A stretch of 50,249 nucleotides of DNA from Acetobacteraceae bacterium (GTDB taxonomy: Bacteria; Pseudomonadota; Alphaproteobacteria; Acetobacterales; Acetobacteraceae), in the NCBI GenBank assembly GCA_003506895.1, contig DNXO01000069.1, forward strand, positions 87,089 through 137,337, written 5' to 3'. The position numbers were made by a program, and so were the translations under genes. This document shows positions 48,421 to 50,249 of this stretch, one piece after another; within the stretch, counting starts at the first letter, position 1; the number at the start of each line of letters is the position of its first letter. The notes below the pieces were generated by a model. That model saw only the letters and a list, made by a program, of their open reading frames with translations, did no database searches and had not been told where the DNA came from.

Positions 48421-50249
48421 TTACGGACCGCGACGAATCCCACTGCGCCCCTTTCGCTTTGACGGATCGTACCCGCCGCCGCCTGGTCCCATCGGCTCCG
48501 GCGTCCTGCTGTTCTTTGGCCGCAACAAAGCGCTGGCCACCGGCGGCGCCGGCAGGCCAAGTTCCATCGCCTCCAGCCGCTTGATCTCGTCGCGGATTCG
48601 GGCCGCCTGCTCGAATTCCAGGTTCGAGGCCGCGACGCGCATCCGCTTTTCCAGATCGGCGATCGAGGCTTTCAGGTCCTTACCGACGAATTCCGTGGTG
48701 CCGGTGTCCTTTGTCGGCGCCACCGTCACGTAGTCCTGTTCGAACACGCTTTCCAGCACCTGACCGATCTGCCGACGGATCGAAACCGGGGTGATGCCGT
48801 TCGCCTCGTTCCAGCTTCGTTGCTTGTTCCGGCGGCGTTCGGTTTCCTCGATCGCGGCCCGCAATGAACGGGTCATGACGTCGGCGTACAGGATCACCTT
48901 GCCGTCGATATTGCGCGCCGCTCGGCCGATCGTCTGGATCAACGATGTTTGCGAGCGCAGGAACCCTTCTTTGTCCGCATCCAGGATCGCGACCAGCGCG
49001 CATTCCGGGATGTCGAGACCTTCACGTAACAGATTGATCCCGACCAACACGTCGAAAACACCCAGACGCAGATCTCGGATGATCTCGATCCGCTCCAGTG
49101 TGTCGATATCGGAGTGCAGGTAGCGCACCTTGATCTGATTTTCAGTCAGGTAATCCGTCAGTTGCTCGGCCATCCGCTTTGTCAGCGTCGTCACCAGCAC
49201 GCGCCCGCCCCTGGCGGCGACTTCCTTGCACTCGTGCATCAGATCATCGACCTGATGTTCGACCGGGCGGACCTCGGTGACTGGGTCGATCAGTCCGGTG
49301 GGCCGGATAACCTGTTCGGCGAAAACGCCGGCGGTGCGCTCCATCTCCCACGGGCCGGGCGTTGCCGAAACGAATACCGACATCGGCCGGAAGCGTTCCC
49401 ATTCCTCGAACTTCAGCGGGCGGTTGTCGATGCAGGAGGGCAGGCGGAACCCGAACTCCGCCAGCACGCTTTTGCGGTTGAAGTCGCCCTTATACATCCC
49501 GCCGATCTGCGGGACGGTGACATGGCTTTCATCGACGATCAGCAGGGCGTTTTCCGGCAGGTATTCGAACAGCGTCGGCGGCGGCTCACCCGGGTTGCGT
49601 CCCGTCAGATAGCGTGAGTAGTTCTCGATCGACTTGCACGAACCCGTCGTTTCGATCATTTCGAGATCGAATGTGGTGCGCTGTTCGAGCCGCTGCGCCT
49701 CCAGCAGCTTTCCCTTCGCGTGGAATTCATCCAGACGCGCCTTCAGTTCAACCTTGATGTCGCGAACCGCCTGGGTCAGCGTCGGGCGTGGGGTGACGTA
49801 GTGGCTGTTGGCGTAAACCGTGATCTCCTTCAGATCCGCCGTCTTTTCACCGGTCAGCGGATCGAATTCATGCACAGCCTCAATCTCATCGCCGAACAGT
49901 GTCACCCGCCAGGCGCGATCCTCATAATGGCTGGGGAAGATATCGACAATCTCTCCGCGCAACCGGAACGAACCGCGCTGGAATGCTACGTCATTGCGCC
50001 TGTATTGCAGATCGACCAGTGCCTTGGCCAGGGCATCGCGGTCGATGCGGCCGCCGACCTCCAGCTTCGCCACCATGCGGGCGTAGCTTTCGACCGATCC
50101 AATACCGTAGATGCAGGATACCGAGGCGACGACGACGACATCGTTGCGTTCAAGCAGGGACTGGGTCGCGGCGTGCCGCATCCGATCGATCTGCTCGTTG
50201 ATCTGCGAGTCTTTCTCGATATACGTGTCGGTGCGCGGGACGTAGGCTT
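48421..50249 (-). CDS. uvrB: Excinuclease ABC subunit UvrB (3' part)
   Basis: The gene runs off the right edge; the visible reading frame begins AYVPRTDTYIEKDSQ and goes to the stop at 48421, about 609 residues. Helicase motifs V and VI (REGLDIPECALVAILDADKE, then QTIGRAARN) are complete, and the UVR motif near the C-terminus reads EFEQAARIRDEIKRLE. Walker A and the first motifs are outside. UvrB verifies damage after UvrA in nucleotide excision repair. The convergent regulator ends 10 bases away. Confidence 0.97.
   Translation of the reverse strand, partial: AYVPRTDTYIEKDSQINEQIDRMRHAATQSLLERNDVVVVASVSCIYGIGSVESYARMVAKLEVGGRIDRDALAKALVDLQYRRNDVAFQRGSFRLRGEIVDIFPSHYEDRAWRVTLFGDEIEAVHEFDPLTGEKTADLKEITVYANSHYVTPRPTLTQAVRDIKVELKARLDEFHAKGKLLEAQRLEQRTTFDLEMIETTGSCKSIENYSRYLTGRNPGEPPPTLFEYLPENALLIVDESHVTVPQIGGMYKGDFNRKSVLAEFGFRLPSCIDNRPLKFEEWERFRPMSVFVSATPGPWEMERTAGVFAEQVIRPTGLIDPVTEVRPVEHQVDDLMHECKEVAARGGRVLVTTLTKRMAEQLTDYLTENQIKVRYLHSDIDTLERIEIIRDLRLGVFDVLVGINLLREGLDIPECALVAILDADKEGFLRSQTSLIQTIGRAARNIDGKVILYADVMTRSLRAAIEETERRRNKQRSWNEANGITPVSIRRQIGQVLESVFEQDYVTVAPTKDTGTTEFVGKDLKASIADLEKRMRVAASNLEFEQAARIRDEIKRLEAMELGLPAPPVASALLRPKNSRTPEPMGPGGGGYDPSKRKGRSGIRRGP

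Noticed and set aside
1..50249. tRNA genes, CRISPR array, complete insertion sequence or prophage
   Set aside because: No tRNA arm signature, regularly spaced repeat array, transposase or phage gene was recognised on either strand.

Overview
The window is about 50 kb of GC-rich DNA. The gene content, small-subunit-type SRP RNA, CYP153-like alkane hydroxylase operon, Acetobacteraceae-like small ORF and AT-rich spacers suggest an alphaproteobacterium, most likely Rhodospirillales/Acetobacteraceae. This placement is inference from protein flavour and composition, not from a marker-gene tree. No tRNA, rRNA, CRISPR array or intact insertion sequence was seen.

Region 1 (1-18055, plus strand) is a nitrogen-heterocycle catabolic island. 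It begins with the 3' end of a molybdenum hydroxylase large subunit (xanthine dehydrogenase type), xdhC and a guanine deaminase, all overlapping. A 0.9 kb repeat-rich spacer follows, then a GltD-like NAD(P)H oxidoreductase with a C-terminal ferredoxin domain and a full-length pyruvate:ferredoxin oxidoreductase-type enzyme. Next is a tightly packed run: an SsuABC/TauABC-type ABC importer, allophanate hydrolase (atzF-like), AtzG/AtzE-like amidase pair, AtzH-like DUF3225 protein, 8-oxoguanine deaminase, dihydropyrimidinase/hydantoinase and a DUF3830 protein. Together they look like a route that imports and deaminates a purine- or pyrimidine-like ring, perhaps reduces it, opens it hydrolytically, and strips the fragments to ammonia and CO2 through allophanate. 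Neither cyanuric acid hydrolase nor uricase nor a local regulator is in view.

Region 2 (18042-37919) is a surface polysaccharide or glycolipid locus, almost all on the minus strand and strongly translationally coupled. In transcription order: WcaJ-like initiating sugar-phosphate transferase, CpsD-like ATPase with a lysine-less Walker A loop, GINT1-like beta-propeller protein, GT4, WecG/TagA glycosyltransferase, a 69-residue ORF with ATGA overlaps on both sides, Wzz/GumC chain-length protein, acyltransferase-3, NAD-dependent epimerase, second GT4, GMC oxidoreductase, fatty-acid hydroxylase/sterol desaturase, CelD/FemAB-like acetyltransferase and an ATP-grasp protein; an ExeA-like ATPase closes the block. 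A GH5-type glucanase with three copies of an 85-residue module and a putative type I secretion tail lies in the opposite direction inside the block. No Wzx flippase, Wzy polymerase or Wza exporter is visible here.

Region 3 (38384-42384, minus) is a CYP153-like operon: ferredoxin reductase, [2Fe-2S] ferredoxin, cytochrome P450 and an epoxide-hydrolase-like alpha/beta hydrolase. Region 4 (42385-50249) has two small ORFs, a carboxymuconolactone-decarboxylase-family protein, the conserved housekeeping block ffs-dnaX-ybaB-recR, a divergent pair of DJ-1/PfpI-fold genes (isonitrile-hydratase-like and GlxA-like AraC regulator) and the 3' part of uvrB running off the right edge.

AT-rich islands near 19430-19640, 38200-38345 and 42580-42660 stand out from the GC-rich background and mark the main regulatory spacers.
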